A stretch of 26,177 bases of DNA from Bacteroidaceae bacterium (GCA_016302965.1 JAEDMP010000029.1:1-26177); one strand, 5' to 3'. Counted from the first letter of the stretch, positions 16,769 to 24,948 are shown. The notes: generated from the sequence alone by a model not told the origin. Program-made: numbers and translations.

Positions 16769-17656
16769 ATGAAAGCATTCGTTTTTCCCGGACAGGGAGC
16801 GCAGTTCGTAGGTATGGGCAAGGACCTCTACGAAACCAATTCATTGGCAAAAGATTTGTTTGAGAAAGCAAACGAGATTCTCGGGTACCGCATCACTGAC
16901 ATCATGTTCAGCGGCACCGACGAGGAGCTCAAACAGACTAAGGTGACGCAACCTGCCGTGTTCCTTCACAGTGTAATCAAGGCTCTGTGCATGGGCGAGG
17001 AGTTCCAGCCCGCCATGGTGGCCGGACACTCACTGGGTGAGTTCTCCGCACTGGTTGCCGCAGGAGCCTTGAGCTTTGAAGACGGATTGAAACTCGTCTA
17101 CGCGCGTGCGATGGCCATGCAGAAGGCCTGTGACATGGCTCCATCAACCATGGCTGCCATCGTGGGACTGGCCGACGAGAAGATTGAAGAGATTTGTGCC
17201 GGCATCAGCAAGGAGGGACACGTGGTGGTTCCCGCCAACTACAACTGCCCCGGACAGCTCGTTATTTCAGGAAACATCGAGGCCATCAACGAGGCCTGCG
17301 AGCAGCTCAAGGCTGCCGGAGCCAAGCGCGCACTGCCGCTGAAGGTGGGCGGAGCCTTCCACTCGCCGCTCATGCAGCCTGCCAAGGATGAACTGCAGGC
17401 CGCCATCGAGGCCACTGAGTTTGTCGCTCCCAAGTGTCCCGTCTATCAGAATGTGGACGGAAAGCCACACACCGACCCAGCCGAAATCAAGGCCAATCTC
17501 ATCGCACAGCTCACCAGCAGTGTGCGTTGGACTGCCAGCGTGCAGAACATGATTGCCGACGGTGCCGACGATTTCACCGAGTGCGGACCCGGCAAGGCGC
17601 TCCAGGGTATGATTGGACGTATCGACAAGACCGTGGCCGTCACCGGCATCGCCTAA
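16769..17656 (+). CDS. fabD: Malonyl-CoA:ACP transacylase
   Basis: Transfers malonyl from CoA to acyl carrier protein, supplying extender units for fatty-acid synthesis in the cytoplasm. The 295 residues show FPGQGAQFVGMG (5-17), the nucleophile elbow GHSLGEFSAL with Ser88, Arg113 (YARAMAM), and the catalytic His198 (GGAFHSPLM); the C-terminal ECGPGKALQGMI is also typical. Length and active-site positions agree with E. coli FabD. The start at 16769 (MKAFVFPGQG) follows an A-rich GAGAAAAAGC stretch; an upstream in-frame start at 16664 would overlap the kinase gene and add a non-homologous stretch, so it is rejected. Other fab genes are not adjacent. Confidence 0.97.
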   Translation: MKAFVFPGQGAQFVGMGKDLYETNSLAKDLFEKANEILGYRITDIMFSGTDEELKQTKVTQPAVFLHSVIKALCMGEEFQPAMVAGHSLGEFSALVAAGALSFEDGLKLVYARAMAMQKACDMAPSTMAAIVGLADEKIEEICAGISKEGHVVVPANYNCPGQLVISGNIEAINEACEQLKAAGAKRALPLKVGGAFHSPLMQPAKDELQAAIEATEFVAPKCPVYQNVDGKPHTDPAEIKANLIAQLTSSVRWTASVQNMIADGADDFTECGPGKALQGMIGRIDKTVAVTGIA

Positions 17657-17704
17657 TCGGCCTGCACACCTTATTTTATTTATTGACAGATTGATCTGAA
17701 AGAT

Positions 17705-19381
17705 ATGAGCAAAATCATTATCTATCAGGTTTTCACACGACTTTTCGGCAATCGTAACACTTCGCGCATAGAGAATGGGACGATTGCCGAAAATGGTTGT
17801 GGAAAACTGAACGACTTCGACAAGAAGACACTCGATGCCATACGCCACCTCGGCGTGTCGCACATCTGGTATACGGGTGTCATCCGGCATGCCACACAGA
17901 CCGACTACAGCAAATACGGCATCCCTACCCAGCATCCTTCGGTGGTCAAAGGCAAGGCCGGTTCGCCTTACGCCATCTGTGACTACTATGACATCGACCC
18001 CGACCTGGCCACACGCGTCGACCGGCGCATGCACGAGTTTGAGCAGCTGGTGAAACGCACCCATGCCGCCGGGTTGAAGATGATTATCGACTTTGTGCCT
18101 AACCATGTGGCACGCCAGTATCAGTCGATAGCCAAACCTGAGGGCGTGGTGGATTTGGGACAGAACGATGACAAAACCCAGGGATTCAGTCCGCAGAACA
18201 ATTTCTACTATTGTCCCGGATGCCGTTTCGCACCCTCCTTCAGCGTCAGCGACGGCGCCCTGCGGGCCTACGAGGAGGTGCCGGCCAAGGCCACGGGCAA
18301 CGACCATTTCGACAATGCCCCGGGACGCAACGACTGGTATGAGACCGTCAAGCTCAACTATGGTGTCGACTACTATGCCGGACGTGTGGGCCACTTCGAT
18401 CCCATTCCCGACACCTGGCACAAGATGCTCCACATCCTGCGCTTCTGGGCTGCCAAGGGTATCGACGGTTTCCGTTGTGACATGGCCGAGATGGTGCCAG
18501 CCGAGTTTTGGGCTTGGGTCACCAGGCAGGTGAAGGAGGAATATCCCGACCTGCTCTTCATCGGCGAGGTATACAATCCGGCCGAATACCGACGCTACAT
18601 TGCCAGCGGTTTCGACTATCTTTACGACAAGGTGGGCATGTATGACACGCTGCGCCATCTCACCTGCTCATCCGATCATGTGGGTGCCATCACCGGTGCC
18701 TGGCAGGCTGTTGACGATATTGCCAACCACATGCTCTATTTCCTGGAGAACCATGATGAGCAGCGCATCGCCAGCAGATTCTTTGCCGGCGACGGATTGA
18801 AGGCCGTGCCTGCACTGGTCACCTCGGTTTTCATGCGCCAGAACCCCTTCATGCTCTATGCCGGCGAGGAATATGGCGAGCGGGGCATGGACCATGAGGG
18901 TTTCAGCGGATGTGACGGACGCACCACTATCTTCGACTACTGGAACATCGACACGCTCTGCCGTGCCGCTTGGAACACGCTGACTGCCGACGAGAAGAAG
19001 CTCTTCAAGCTCACCTCGCGCGTGTTGCAGTTTGCCCAGAACGATACCCTCATCTCCGAAGGTGATTTCTTTGACCTCATGTATGCCAATCCAGGGCTCA
19101 ACCGCCAGTATGCCTTCCTGCGGCATTATTGCAACGCATTGCTGCTGGTGGTGGCCAATTTCGACGGCCAGCCCGCCGATGTCAACCTCACCATCCCCGC
19201 CCACGCCTTCGAGTTTTTGGGCCTGGATGAGAAGCAGGCCTCAGCGGTCGATGTGCTCACGGGTGCCAAGATGTCCTTCTCCTTGCTGCCCGACCAGCCG
19301 TTGACGGTTCATGTAGACGGATTCTCGGCTGTGGCCTACAAGATGAATTGCCATCGCCGCGGCCCCATGCGGAGCAGGTAA
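17705..19381 (+). CDS. Cytoplasmic GH13 alpha-amylase-family enzyme
   Basis: Glycoside hydrolase family 13 enzyme, probably acting on alpha-1,4-glucans or maltodextrins inside the cell. The four family regions are present: DFVPNH (129-134), GFRCDMAEM with nucleophile Asp259, FIGEVYN with acid/base Glu288, and FLENHDEQR with Asp351. The N-terminus MSKIIIYQVFTRLFGN has no signal peptide, so it is not one of the surface or periplasmic Sus-type amylases. The catalytic barrel is followed by a C-terminal beta domain (about 450-550). Region II lacks the common Lys-His after the nucleophile (MAEM instead), hinting at an unusual specificity that I cannot name. It starts 48 bases after fabD; a strong terminator follows. 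558 residues is a normal length. Confidence 0.9.
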   Translation: MSKIIIYQVFTRLFGNRNTSRIENGTIAENGCGKLNDFDKKTLDAIRHLGVSHIWYTGVIRHATQTDYSKYGIPTQHPSVVKGKAGSPYAICDYYDIDPDLATRVDRRMHEFEQLVKRTHAAGLKMIIDFVPNHVARQYQSIAKPEGVVDLGQNDDKTQGFSPQNNFYYCPGCRFAPSFSVSDGALRAYEEVPAKATGNDHFDNAPGRNDWYETVKLNYGVDYYAGRVGHFDPIPDTWHKMLHILRFWAAKGIDGFRCDMAEMVPAEFWAWVTRQVKEEYPDLLFIGEVYNPAEYRRYIASGFDYLYDKVGMYDTLRHLTCSSDHVGAITGAWQAVDDIANHMLYFLENHDEQRIASRFFAGDGLKAVPALVTSVFMRQNPFMLYAGEEYGERGMDHEGFSGCDGRTTIFDYWNIDTLCRAAWNTLTADEKKLFKLTSRVLQFAQNDTLISEGDFFDLMYANPGLNRQYAFLRHYCNALLLVVANFDGQPADVNLTIPAHAFEFLGLDEKQASAVDVLTGAKMSFSLLPDQPLTVHVDGFSAVAYKMNCHRRGPMRSR

Positions 19382-19410
19382 CCCCGGGAATACGAAAGAA
19401 AACAAAAAAA

Positions 19411-19442
19411 ACGAAGCGCATGATTCCGGTCATGCGCTTCGT
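19411..19442. terminator. Terminator between the GH13 gene and the EEP gene
   Basis: A 13-bp perfect stem (19411-19423 with 19430-19442, ACGAAGCGCATGA and its complement) around a TTCCGG loop. On the minus strand it is followed by a T-rich run (19410-19401), so it is best placed to end the EEP-gene transcript; it may also stop plus-strand transcription from the GH13 gene. Confidence 0.9.
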
Positions 19443-19473
19443 TTCGGATTGTATGGTTTCTGCCGCTCTCCCG

Positions 19474-20529
19474 TCAGATACTTAGTTTCATGAAGATGGG
19501 ATAGTGGTCGGAGTAGTTCAGGTCTGTCTTGTAATAAGTGATGCCCTCGAGCTTCTCGTCGTGGAAGATATAGTCGATGCGGGCCGCCTTGTTGCCCCGG
19601 TAAGTTCTCATCCATCCGCTGCCACACTCCTTGAATCCGTCCACCATATCGCCCAGCACCGTGTTGTAGACAAAGGAGTAGGGGATATCGTTGAAGTCGC
19701 CGCAGACGATGTTAGGCAGGTTCGACATGCGGCATTCGTTGGCCACGGTAATGGCTTGTCCCGCACGGATAATCATGCCCATGGTATAGTTGCCGTAGAT
19801 GGCATGAATCAGCTGGTTGCTCTCGATGTTCTGTCCGTGGGCAGCCATCTTGGTGGCCATGTGTAGGGTGCGGTTGAATCCCGTTGTCTCCAAGTGGATA
19901 TTGAAAACCTTCACCAGTTTGCCGTTGAAATCGATGTCGGCCCACATGGCACTGTTGTTGGTTTGCTCAAAGGCGATGGTCTTGTGGTCGCGGATGGGGA
20001 AACGGCTGAAAATCATCATGTCGTCCTTGCCCTTCACCATATAGGGGAAGTAGTCGGCATAGAAGGTGGAGTTCTTCTTGTCGCCGCTCACGTCGGAATA
20101 CTCCTGCACGCAGAATACATCCACCTTGTTGCGTTTCATCTCCGAGAGGATGTCCTGTGCCATGAATCCCGAGGTCTCCTGTCCGAATCGTGCCACGTTG
20201 TAGGAAGCCACCGTAAATCCCGGTACCCCATCGACATTCGTGTTGAGCGGACGGGGCTGGAACATGGTTCCGATGTAGGGAATGCAGCAGAGGACGGTGA
20301 GGATGGGGATGAGCGTCAGATACCATCTCCTCCGGATGAGCCAGTAGAACAGCAGCAGCACGTTGGCACCGATGAGCAGTGGCAGGGCATAGACCAGCAT
20401 GGCATTGATGGTGCCGTAGACGGGGTTGGAGTTGCCTCCGAAGAGGCCGGTGATGGTAAAGATGGTGACGATGACTTGTATCACCAGGAACATCAGTGAG
20501 AAATACTTGTAGACGGCGAGTTTGCCCAT
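19474..20529 (-). CDS. Membrane-anchored endonuclease/exonuclease/phosphatase-family protein
   Basis: Metal-dependent phosphoesterase fold shared by nucleases, sphingomyelinases and inositol phosphatases; the substrate cannot be told from sequence. Three hydrophobic segments (about 10-30, 40-62 and 70-88) anchor it in the inner membrane. The catalytic domain from about residue 105 has the family landmarks ASYNV (Asn111), VQEY (Glu143), NIHLE (His212), GDFND (Asp278, Asn280), RIDYIF (Asp319) and SDHYPI (Asp341, His342). All key residues are intact. The domain side is probably periplasmic, which would favour a lipid or external phosphoester over intracellular DNA, but this is inference. It starts 18 bases after the hybrid kinase stop, so the two are very probably co-transcribed. 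A strong terminator lies 32 bases downstream. Confidence 0.88.
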   Translation of the reverse strand: MGKLAVYKYFSLMFLVIQVIVTIFTITGLFGGNSNPVYGTINAMLVYALPLLIGANVLLLFYWLIRRRWYLTLIPILTVLCCIPYIGTMFQPRPLNTNVDGVPGFTVASYNVARFGQETSGFMAQDILSEMKRNKVDVFCVQEYSDVSGDKKNSTFYADYFPYMVKGKDDMMIFSRFPIRDHKTIAFEQTNNSAMWADIDFNGKLVKVFNIHLETTGFNRTLHMATKMAAHGQNIESNQLIHAIYGNYTMGMIIRAGQAITVANECRMSNLPNIVCGDFNDIPYSFVYNTVLGDMVDGFKECGSGWMRTYRGNKAARIDYIFHDEKLEGITYYKTDLNYSDHYPIFMKLSI

Positions 20530-20547
20530 AGTTGAGGATTGGTTTGC

Positions 20548-21819
20548 TTATTGCTTCTTTTTGTTCAGATACTTTTCCACCTTTTCCACCAGCTCCTCCA
20601 CGCGGAAGGGCTTGGCCATAAACTCGTTGCATCCGGCACTCATTGCCTCGTTGATATTCTCGTCGAAGGCAAAGGCGCTCAGGGCGATGATGGGCGTGTC
20701 GTGGTTCACCTCTTTGATGATGCGGGTGGCGTCCAGACCGTTCATCTGTGGCATGCGGATATCCATGAGGATGAGGTCGGGGTGCTCGTCGTCGTTGAGG
20801 GTGACGGCCTCGATGCCGTTGAGCGCCCTCACGAGGCGGTATTTCTTGCCCAGGATATTCTTGACCAGCTGGAAGTTGCTCTCTTCGTCCTCGGCCACGA
20901 GGATGGTCTTCATGTGCTTCGAGTTGGTGGGTCGGAGCGTTACTCTGAGTGTGCGCGAGTTCTGTGCTTCGCGTGTGCGCTGGCTTTTTTCGCAAACGGT
21001 TCCCTCGAAGGGGAACTCAAAGGTGAAGCACGAGCCCTTGCCCAGTTCCGACTCTACGGAGATGTGTCCACCCATTTTTTCCACGATAATCTTGCTCAGC
21101 GAGAGTCCCAGGCCGTGGCCTTTCTGGTCGGCGGCGTCTTTGGACACGTAGGTGAAGAAGATTTTGTGGAGGTCGTCGGGGGCGATGCCGCTGCCGGTAT
21201 CTTTCACATAGAAGAAGATGCGGTCGTTGGTATCAGAGAGCCGGTAGCCGAAGGTGATGGAGCCCGATGGCGTATGTTTCAGCGCGTTTCCTATCAAGTT
21301 GGAAAACACCTGCATGATGCGGTTCTGGTCGGTCATCATGAATACGGTTTCGGTTGGTTTCTCGCAGATGAGTTTCACCTGGTCGCTGCATCTGAACTTG
21401 AAGCTCAGCTTGATGTTCCGGCAGAGGTTTTCCAGGTCGGTTTCCTTTTTCCGGATGGTTATTTCTCCGGCTTCCACCCTCGAGAGGTCCAGCACCTCGT
21501 TAATCAGCGTCTGCAGTCGGTTGTTGTTGCTCTCGATGATTTCAAGAAATTTCATTCGCTCCTCGGCAGAATCCGTTTCGGCCATGATACGTGAGAACCC
21601 CTCCACGGCATTGAGCGGTGTACGGATTTCATGGCTCATGTTGGCGAGGAAGAGCGACTTCATCTTGCTGGCCTTCTCGGCCTTGGCTGCCTTCTCTTCC
21701 CGCTCCTTGAGCTGCTCGATGGCCTTGTCCCGTTCCTGCATAGCCTTTTGGGCTTCTTCGCGGGCTGCCACCAGTTCACGCATCAGTTTACTGATGATAT
21801 TCTGTTGCTGATCATCCAT
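20548..21819 (-). CDS. Soluble HisKA-HATPase-REC hybrid histidine kinase
   Basis: Hybrid sensor kinase of the BarA/ArcB-like domain order but without membrane segments or a recognisable sensor. Residues 10-55 form a charged coiled coil. HisKA carries His63 in MSHEIRTPLN; the HATPase has N-box NLIGNALKHT, G1 DTGSGIAPDD and G2 GHGLGLSLSK. A linker (about 275-302) leads to a C-terminal receiver with Glu310/Asp311, phospho-acceptor Asp353 (LILMDIRMPQMNG) and Lys403. No Hpt or output domain is fused, so a downstream partner is needed. The start MDDQQQNIIS is supported by a promoter about 65 bases upstream; the leader contains a run of ten C bases. It heads a two-gene unit with the EEP-family membrane protein. 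Confidence 0.93.
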   Translation of the reverse strand: MDDQQQNIISKLMRELVAAREEAQKAMQERDKAIEQLKEREEKAAKAEKASKMKSLFLANMSHEIRTPLNAVEGFSRIMAETDSAEERMKFLEIIESNNNRLQTLINEVLDLSRVEAGEITIRKKETDLENLCRNIKLSFKFRCSDQVKLICEKPTETVFMMTDQNRIMQVFSNLIGNALKHTPSGSITFGYRLSDTNDRIFFYVKDTGSGIAPDDLHKIFFTYVSKDAADQKGHGLGLSLSKIIVEKMGGHISVESELGKGSCFTFEFPFEGTVCEKSQRTREAQNSRTLRVTLRPTNSKHMKTILVAEDEESNFQLVKNILGKKYRLVRALNGIEAVTLNDDEHPDLILMDIRMPQMNGLDATRIIKEVNHDTPIIALSAFAFDENINEAMSAGCNEFMAKPFRVEELVEKVEKYLNKKKQ

Positions 21820-21837
21820 GTTGGTTGGTTTGTTTGA

Positions 21838-21847
21838 GGGGGGGGGG
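21838..21847. repeat. Ten-base G/C homopolymer in the hybrid-kinase leader
   Basis: An uninterrupted run of ten G on the plus strand (ten C in the transcript), ending 18 bases before the kinase ATG. Tracts this long are prone to replication slippage and to sequencing error. Confidence 0.95.
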
Positions 21848-21883
21848 TAATTCCATGTTTTGATACCAATTCAATAATCCGTG

Positions 21884-21914
21884 CAAAGATAAGGATTTTT
21901 TTCCGAATTGGCAA
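21884..21914 (-). promoter_or_regulatory. Bacteroidetes-type promoter of the hybrid kinase
   Basis: On the minus strand TTG (21914-21912), 20 bases, then TATCTTTG (21891-21884), matching TTG-N19-21-TAnnTTTG. The predicted leader is about 55 bases and contains the C10 tract. The -33 element is only about 20 bases past the stop codon of the preceding glycosyltransferase gene. Confidence 0.75.
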
Positions 21915-21917
21915 GAA

Positions 21918-21951
21918 AAATGCCCGTTTTTTTTATCCTCTTCGGGCTTTT
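21918..21951 (-). terminator. Possible terminator of the glycosyltransferase gene
   Basis: In the minus-strand transcript GCCCG (21947-21943) can pair with CGGGC (21926-21922) around a 16-base A-rich loop, followed by ATTTTT. The stem is short, and the stop codon (21935-21933) lies in the loop, so this is a moderate call. Confidence 0.5.
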
Positions 21952-23126
21952 TCCCATGCTCCGCTGTTGCGGTGGTTCATCAGATAGCTGATTCCCCTGA
22001 ATACCTGGGTGTTCATGAACACAAAATAGTAGGCCACATAGCATACGGTCACTTTCTTTCCGTGCCGCTCCAGCCACCATCCGGCGGTGGCACAGCCGTA
22101 GAACAGCAGTTGCAGCAGCCATATCAGTGTGTAGATGCCGCCTGCATTGCCGAGCACGAGCAGTACGTTGAGCACGGCCACGGCGATGAGGGCAAAGGGG
22201 GTGATGCTCCATCTGAGCACCCGGTGGGACACATACTGGAAGGTGACCAGCGGATGCCTGAACACATTCAGCAGAGGCCACAGGCGGGCGATACTCTGCA
22301 GTCCGCCGGCGGCGATGCGCCGTTTGCGTTTGCTCTCCTCGGCCAGGTCGGCCGAACCGTATTCCATGGCATAGGCTTCGGCCGTATAGGCAATGCGGTA
22401 GCCCATGGGCAGCAGCCGCATCGACATGATGAAGTCGTCGAGCAGCGTGTCGGCGGGCATCGGCTGGTAGAGTTCTTTGCGGATGGCGCAGAGTTCTCCG
22501 GCGGCTCCCATGGCCGAATAGAGTTCGTCGTCCCAGCGTTTCAGCCGGCTTTCATATTTCCAGTAGATGCCTTCGCCCTTGGCGGCCATCTGGTCTTCGG
22601 TGCGCTGCATCACCCGTTTCTCTCCGGCCACGCAGCCCACCGTCGGGTCTTGGAACAGTCTCACCATCTCGCGAATGGCGCCTTTGTTGAGACAGGTGTT
22701 GGCATCGGTCATGATGACGATGCTCGTGCGGGCGTGGGCGATGCCCCGGTTCAGTGCGGCTGTCTTGCCTTGCCGTTGCGGTTGGTAGAGCACCTCAACG
22801 TCGGGATAGGCGCTGAGGCGCTCATTGGTTTGGTCGTTGCTTCCGTCGGTCACCCATAGCAGGTGCAGCTTGTCTTTCGGATAGTCCATCTGGCGGGTGT
22901 TTTCCAGTTTCATGTCCACCACGTCCTGCTCGTTGTAGGCGCAGACCATCAGGGTCACGTCGGGCAGGTCTTCGTCGTGTTCTGGCAACCGGGGTTCTGT
23001 TCGTATCTTGCCGGTCATTCTCTTGATGCAGAGGATGGCATAGAGTGTGATTCCATATCCCAGATAGGTATAGAATACGATGAAGAGGCATATCCAAAAG
23101 GCAATTTCCATAGCGTGCGGAATCAA
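21933..23126 (-). CDS. Membrane family-2 glycosyltransferase, processive-synthase-like
   Basis: Transfers a sugar from a nucleotide donor, probably to a growing polysaccharide at the inner membrane. An N-terminal membrane segment (about 8-32) precedes a GT-A domain: VTLMVCAYNEQDV, VTDGSND (Asp94), the metal-binding DAN (141-143), acidic LLDDF (Asp230/231) as candidate base, and KRKRRIAAGG in place of the QxxRW signature. Further hydrophobic stretches follow at about 307-325, 331-347 and 360-378. This layout resembles poly-N-acetylglucosamine, hyaluronan and cellulose synthases, but the product is not predictable and no PilZ domain is present. Either ATG at 23126 or 23111 (MEIAF) could be the start. 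397 residues is typical. It lies 44 bases after the RNase G stop on the same strand and has no polysaccharide cluster around it. Confidence 0.88.
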   Translation of the reverse strand: MIPHAMEIAFWICLFIVFYTYLGYGITLYAILCIKRMTGKIRTEPRLPEHDEDLPDVTLMVCAYNEQDVVDMKLENTRQMDYPKDKLHLLWVTDGSNDQTNERLSAYPDVEVLYQPQRQGKTAALNRGIAHARTSIVIMTDANTCLNKGAIREMVRLFQDPTVGCVAGEKRVMQRTEDQMAAKGEGIYWKYESRLKRWDDELYSAMGAAGELCAIRKELYQPMPADTLLDDFIMSMRLLPMGYRIAYTAEAYAMEYGSADLAEESKRKRRIAAGGLQSIARLWPLLNVFRHPLVTFQYVSHRVLRWSITPFALIAVAVLNVLLVLGNAGGIYTLIWLLQLLFYGCATAGWWLERHGKKVTVCYVAYYFVFMNTQVFRGISYLMNHRNSGAWEKARRG

Positions 23127-23170
23127 GCTGTTGATAGTCTGTTTTTTTTTGTTTCTTATACGATTGGCAA

Positions 23171-24745
23171 TCAGAGGTTTTCGTTGTTCTCCTTCATGTC
23201 GATAAACTGTCCGTTCTTGTCGTAGAACTCATACTGGAGCATGGCCAGTTTCTGCGAGGGGACGACATTCACGCCAAGTCCGTATTTCATCTGCCATTTC
23301 AGTTTGATGGAGAGCAGGTTCTGGTTGATGTAGGCGGCCACGTAGGGGTGTACGTGGAGGTAGAATTTCTTGATGCCGATTTTGTTGACGAGCATGCTGA
23401 TTTTGCTTTCCAGCTGGTCGGTGAAGAGGATGCTCGACTTGATTTTGCCCGTTCCCAAGCAGGTGGGGCAGGTTTCCTCTACGTTCACGTCCATGGCGGG
23501 CCTCACCCTTTGGCGGGTAATCTGCATCAGTCCGAACTTGCTCAGCGGCAGGATATTGTGTCGGGCGCGGTCGCGCTGCATGTTTTTGCACATGCGCTCA
23601 TAGAGCAGTTGTCGGTCTTCGGCGAGGTTCATGTCGATGAAGTCCACCACGATGATGCCGCCCATATCCCTCAGTCTCAGTTGCCGTGCCAGTTCGTCGG
23701 CAGCTCCGAGGTTCACCTCCAGCGCGTTGGCTTCCTGTCCGTTTTCGGCCTTGGTTCTGTTTCCGCTGTTCACGTCCACCACGTGCAGGGCCTCGGTATG
23801 CTCGATGATGAGATAGGCACCGTGTCTGTAGTTGACGGTTTTTCCGAAGGCCGACTTGATCTGTTTCGTGACGTTGAAATTGTCGAAGATGGGCACCTGT
23901 CCGTTGTATTGTTTCACGATACCCACTTTGTCTGGGGCTATCAGGCTCACATAGTCTTTCACCTCTTCATATACGGCCTGGTCGTTCACGTAGATGCCGT
24001 CGTAAGTGGGGTTGAACAGGTCGCGCAGCAGCGCCACGGCCCTGCCGGTCTCCTCATATACGATTTGCGGTCGTTGTGTGGTCTTCTGTACTTTGGCGAT
24101 GGCATCCTCCCATCTTTTGACGAGCGTCTTGAGCTCATTGTCCAGCTCGGCCACTCTTTTTCCTTCGGCCGATGTTCTGACGATGATGCCCATGTTTTTG
24201 GGTTTGATGCTCTGGAGCAGCTGTTTCAGCCGGGTCCTTTCTTCGCTCTTCTTGATTTTCGACGATACGGAGACCTTGTCGTTGAAGGGCATGAGCACGA
24301 TATAACGTCCCGCGAAGCTCAGCTCGCAGGTCAGGCGGGGGCCCTTGGTCGAGATGGGTTCCTTCACCACCTGCACGAGTACCTCCTGTCCCTGTTTCAG
24401 CGTGTTCTGCACGCTTCCGTCCTTCTTCAGGTCGGGCAGTTTGCTGGCTTTGCTGATGGGGAAGAGGTTTTTGCGGTCGCTCATCACCTGTTTCAGGTAT
24501 TTCTCATACGAGCTGAACTGGGGGCCGAGGTCGAGGTAGTGCAGGAAGGCGTCTTTCGAGTAGCCTACGTCAACGAAACAGGCGTTAAGTCCGGGCATCA
24601 GTTTCCTCACTTTTGCCACGTAGATGTTGCCCACTGAGAAGGATGCCGACCGGGTTTCCTTCTGGTATTCCACCAGACTCTTGTCCTCGAGCAGTGCGAT
24701 GGCGATCTCTTTGGGCTGAACGTCAATGATAACTTCGCTTGTCAT
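23171..24745 (-). CDS. rng: RNase G (RNase E/G family endoribonuclease)
   Basis: Single-strand endoribonuclease for rRNA maturation and mRNA decay, cytoplasmic. Counting from the ATG at 24745, the 524 residues include an S1 RNA-binding region (about 37-140, with VGNIYVAKVRKLMPGLNACFVDVG), the catalytic core with Asp324 (HVVDVNSGNR) and Asp368 (IIVVDFIDM) as metal ligands, and a zinc-link CPTC (426-429) for dimerisation. It lacks the long C-terminal scaffold of RNase E, so RNase G is the better name. A longer version from 24811 adds 22 residues with no family resemblance; the ATG at 24745, preceded by CAAAACAACC, matches the usual MTSEVIIDV start. It lies between a bS22-like gene and a glycosyltransferase. 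Confidence 0.95.
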   Translation of the reverse strand: MTSEVIIDVQPKEIAIALLEDKSLVEYQKETRSASFSVGNIYVAKVRKLMPGLNACFVDVGYSKDAFLHYLDLGPQFSSYEKYLKQVMSDRKNLFPISKASKLPDLKKDGSVQNTLKQGQEVLVQVVKEPISTKGPRLTCELSFAGRYIVLMPFNDKVSVSSKIKKSEERTRLKQLLQSIKPKNMGIIVRTSAEGKRVAELDNELKTLVKRWEDAIAKVQKTTQRPQIVYEETGRAVALLRDLFNPTYDGIYVNDQAVYEEVKDYVSLIAPDKVGIVKQYNGQVPIFDNFNVTKQIKSAFGKTVNYRHGAYLIIEHTEALHVVDVNSGNRTKAENGQEANALEVNLGAADELARQLRLRDMGGIIVVDFIDMNLAEDRQLLYERMCKNMQRDRARHNILPLSKFGLMQITRQRVRPAMDVNVEETCPTCLGTGKIKSSILFTDQLESKISMLVNKIGIKKFYLHVHPYVAAYINQNLLSIKLKWQMKYGLGVNVVPSQKLAMLQYEFYDKNGQFIDMKENNENL

Positions 24746-24858
24746 GGTTGTTTTGGGTTCATAATACAGAGAAAGGGGTGCCCCGTCATTCCATGTCAGC
24801 GAATGCGGCACACTCCTTTCATTTCTTTTCTTTTGAACGTCGATAGAGCTGCTGTTGC

Positions 24859-24948
24859 TTACTTGCTCTTATGTCTGTTCTTTCTCAGTCTTTTTTTACG
24901 CTTGTGGGTAGCCATCTTGTGGCCCTTCTTTTTCTTTCCGTTTGGCAT
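24859..24948 (-). CDS. 29-residue AURKAIP1/COX24-domain (bS22-like) ribosomal mini-protein
   Basis: A very short, extremely basic protein: begins MPNGKKKKGHKMATHKRKK and ends LRKNRHKSK, with 15 Lys/Arg and three His in 29 residues. Bacteroidetes genomes carry such a peptide annotated as an AURKAIP1/COX24-domain protein, related to mitochondrial mS38 and mycobacterial bS22, which sit in the small ribosomal subunit. This is from memory of the family, not a search. ATG (24948-24946) and TAA (24861-24859) are clear. It lies 68 bases after HU and about 110 bases before RNase G on the same strand, a context of rRNA-related functions. It is too short for default gene callers. Role inferred: ribosomal component near the decoding site. 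Confidence 0.85.
   Translation of the reverse strand: MPNGKKKKGHKMATHKRKKRLRKNRHKSK

Noticed and set aside
17267..18658. Minus-strand open frame of 463 codons opposite fabD and the GH13 gene
   Set aside because: Spans two well-supported plus-strand genes and shows no motif.
23348..24637. Plus-strand open frame of 429 codons opposite RNase G
   Set aside because: Antisense to a complete RNase G with catalytic residues in place; no domain in its own translation.
24746..24811. N-terminal extension of RNase G
   Set aside because: The 22 extra residues have no family counterpart; the ATG at 24745 gives the normal N-terminus.
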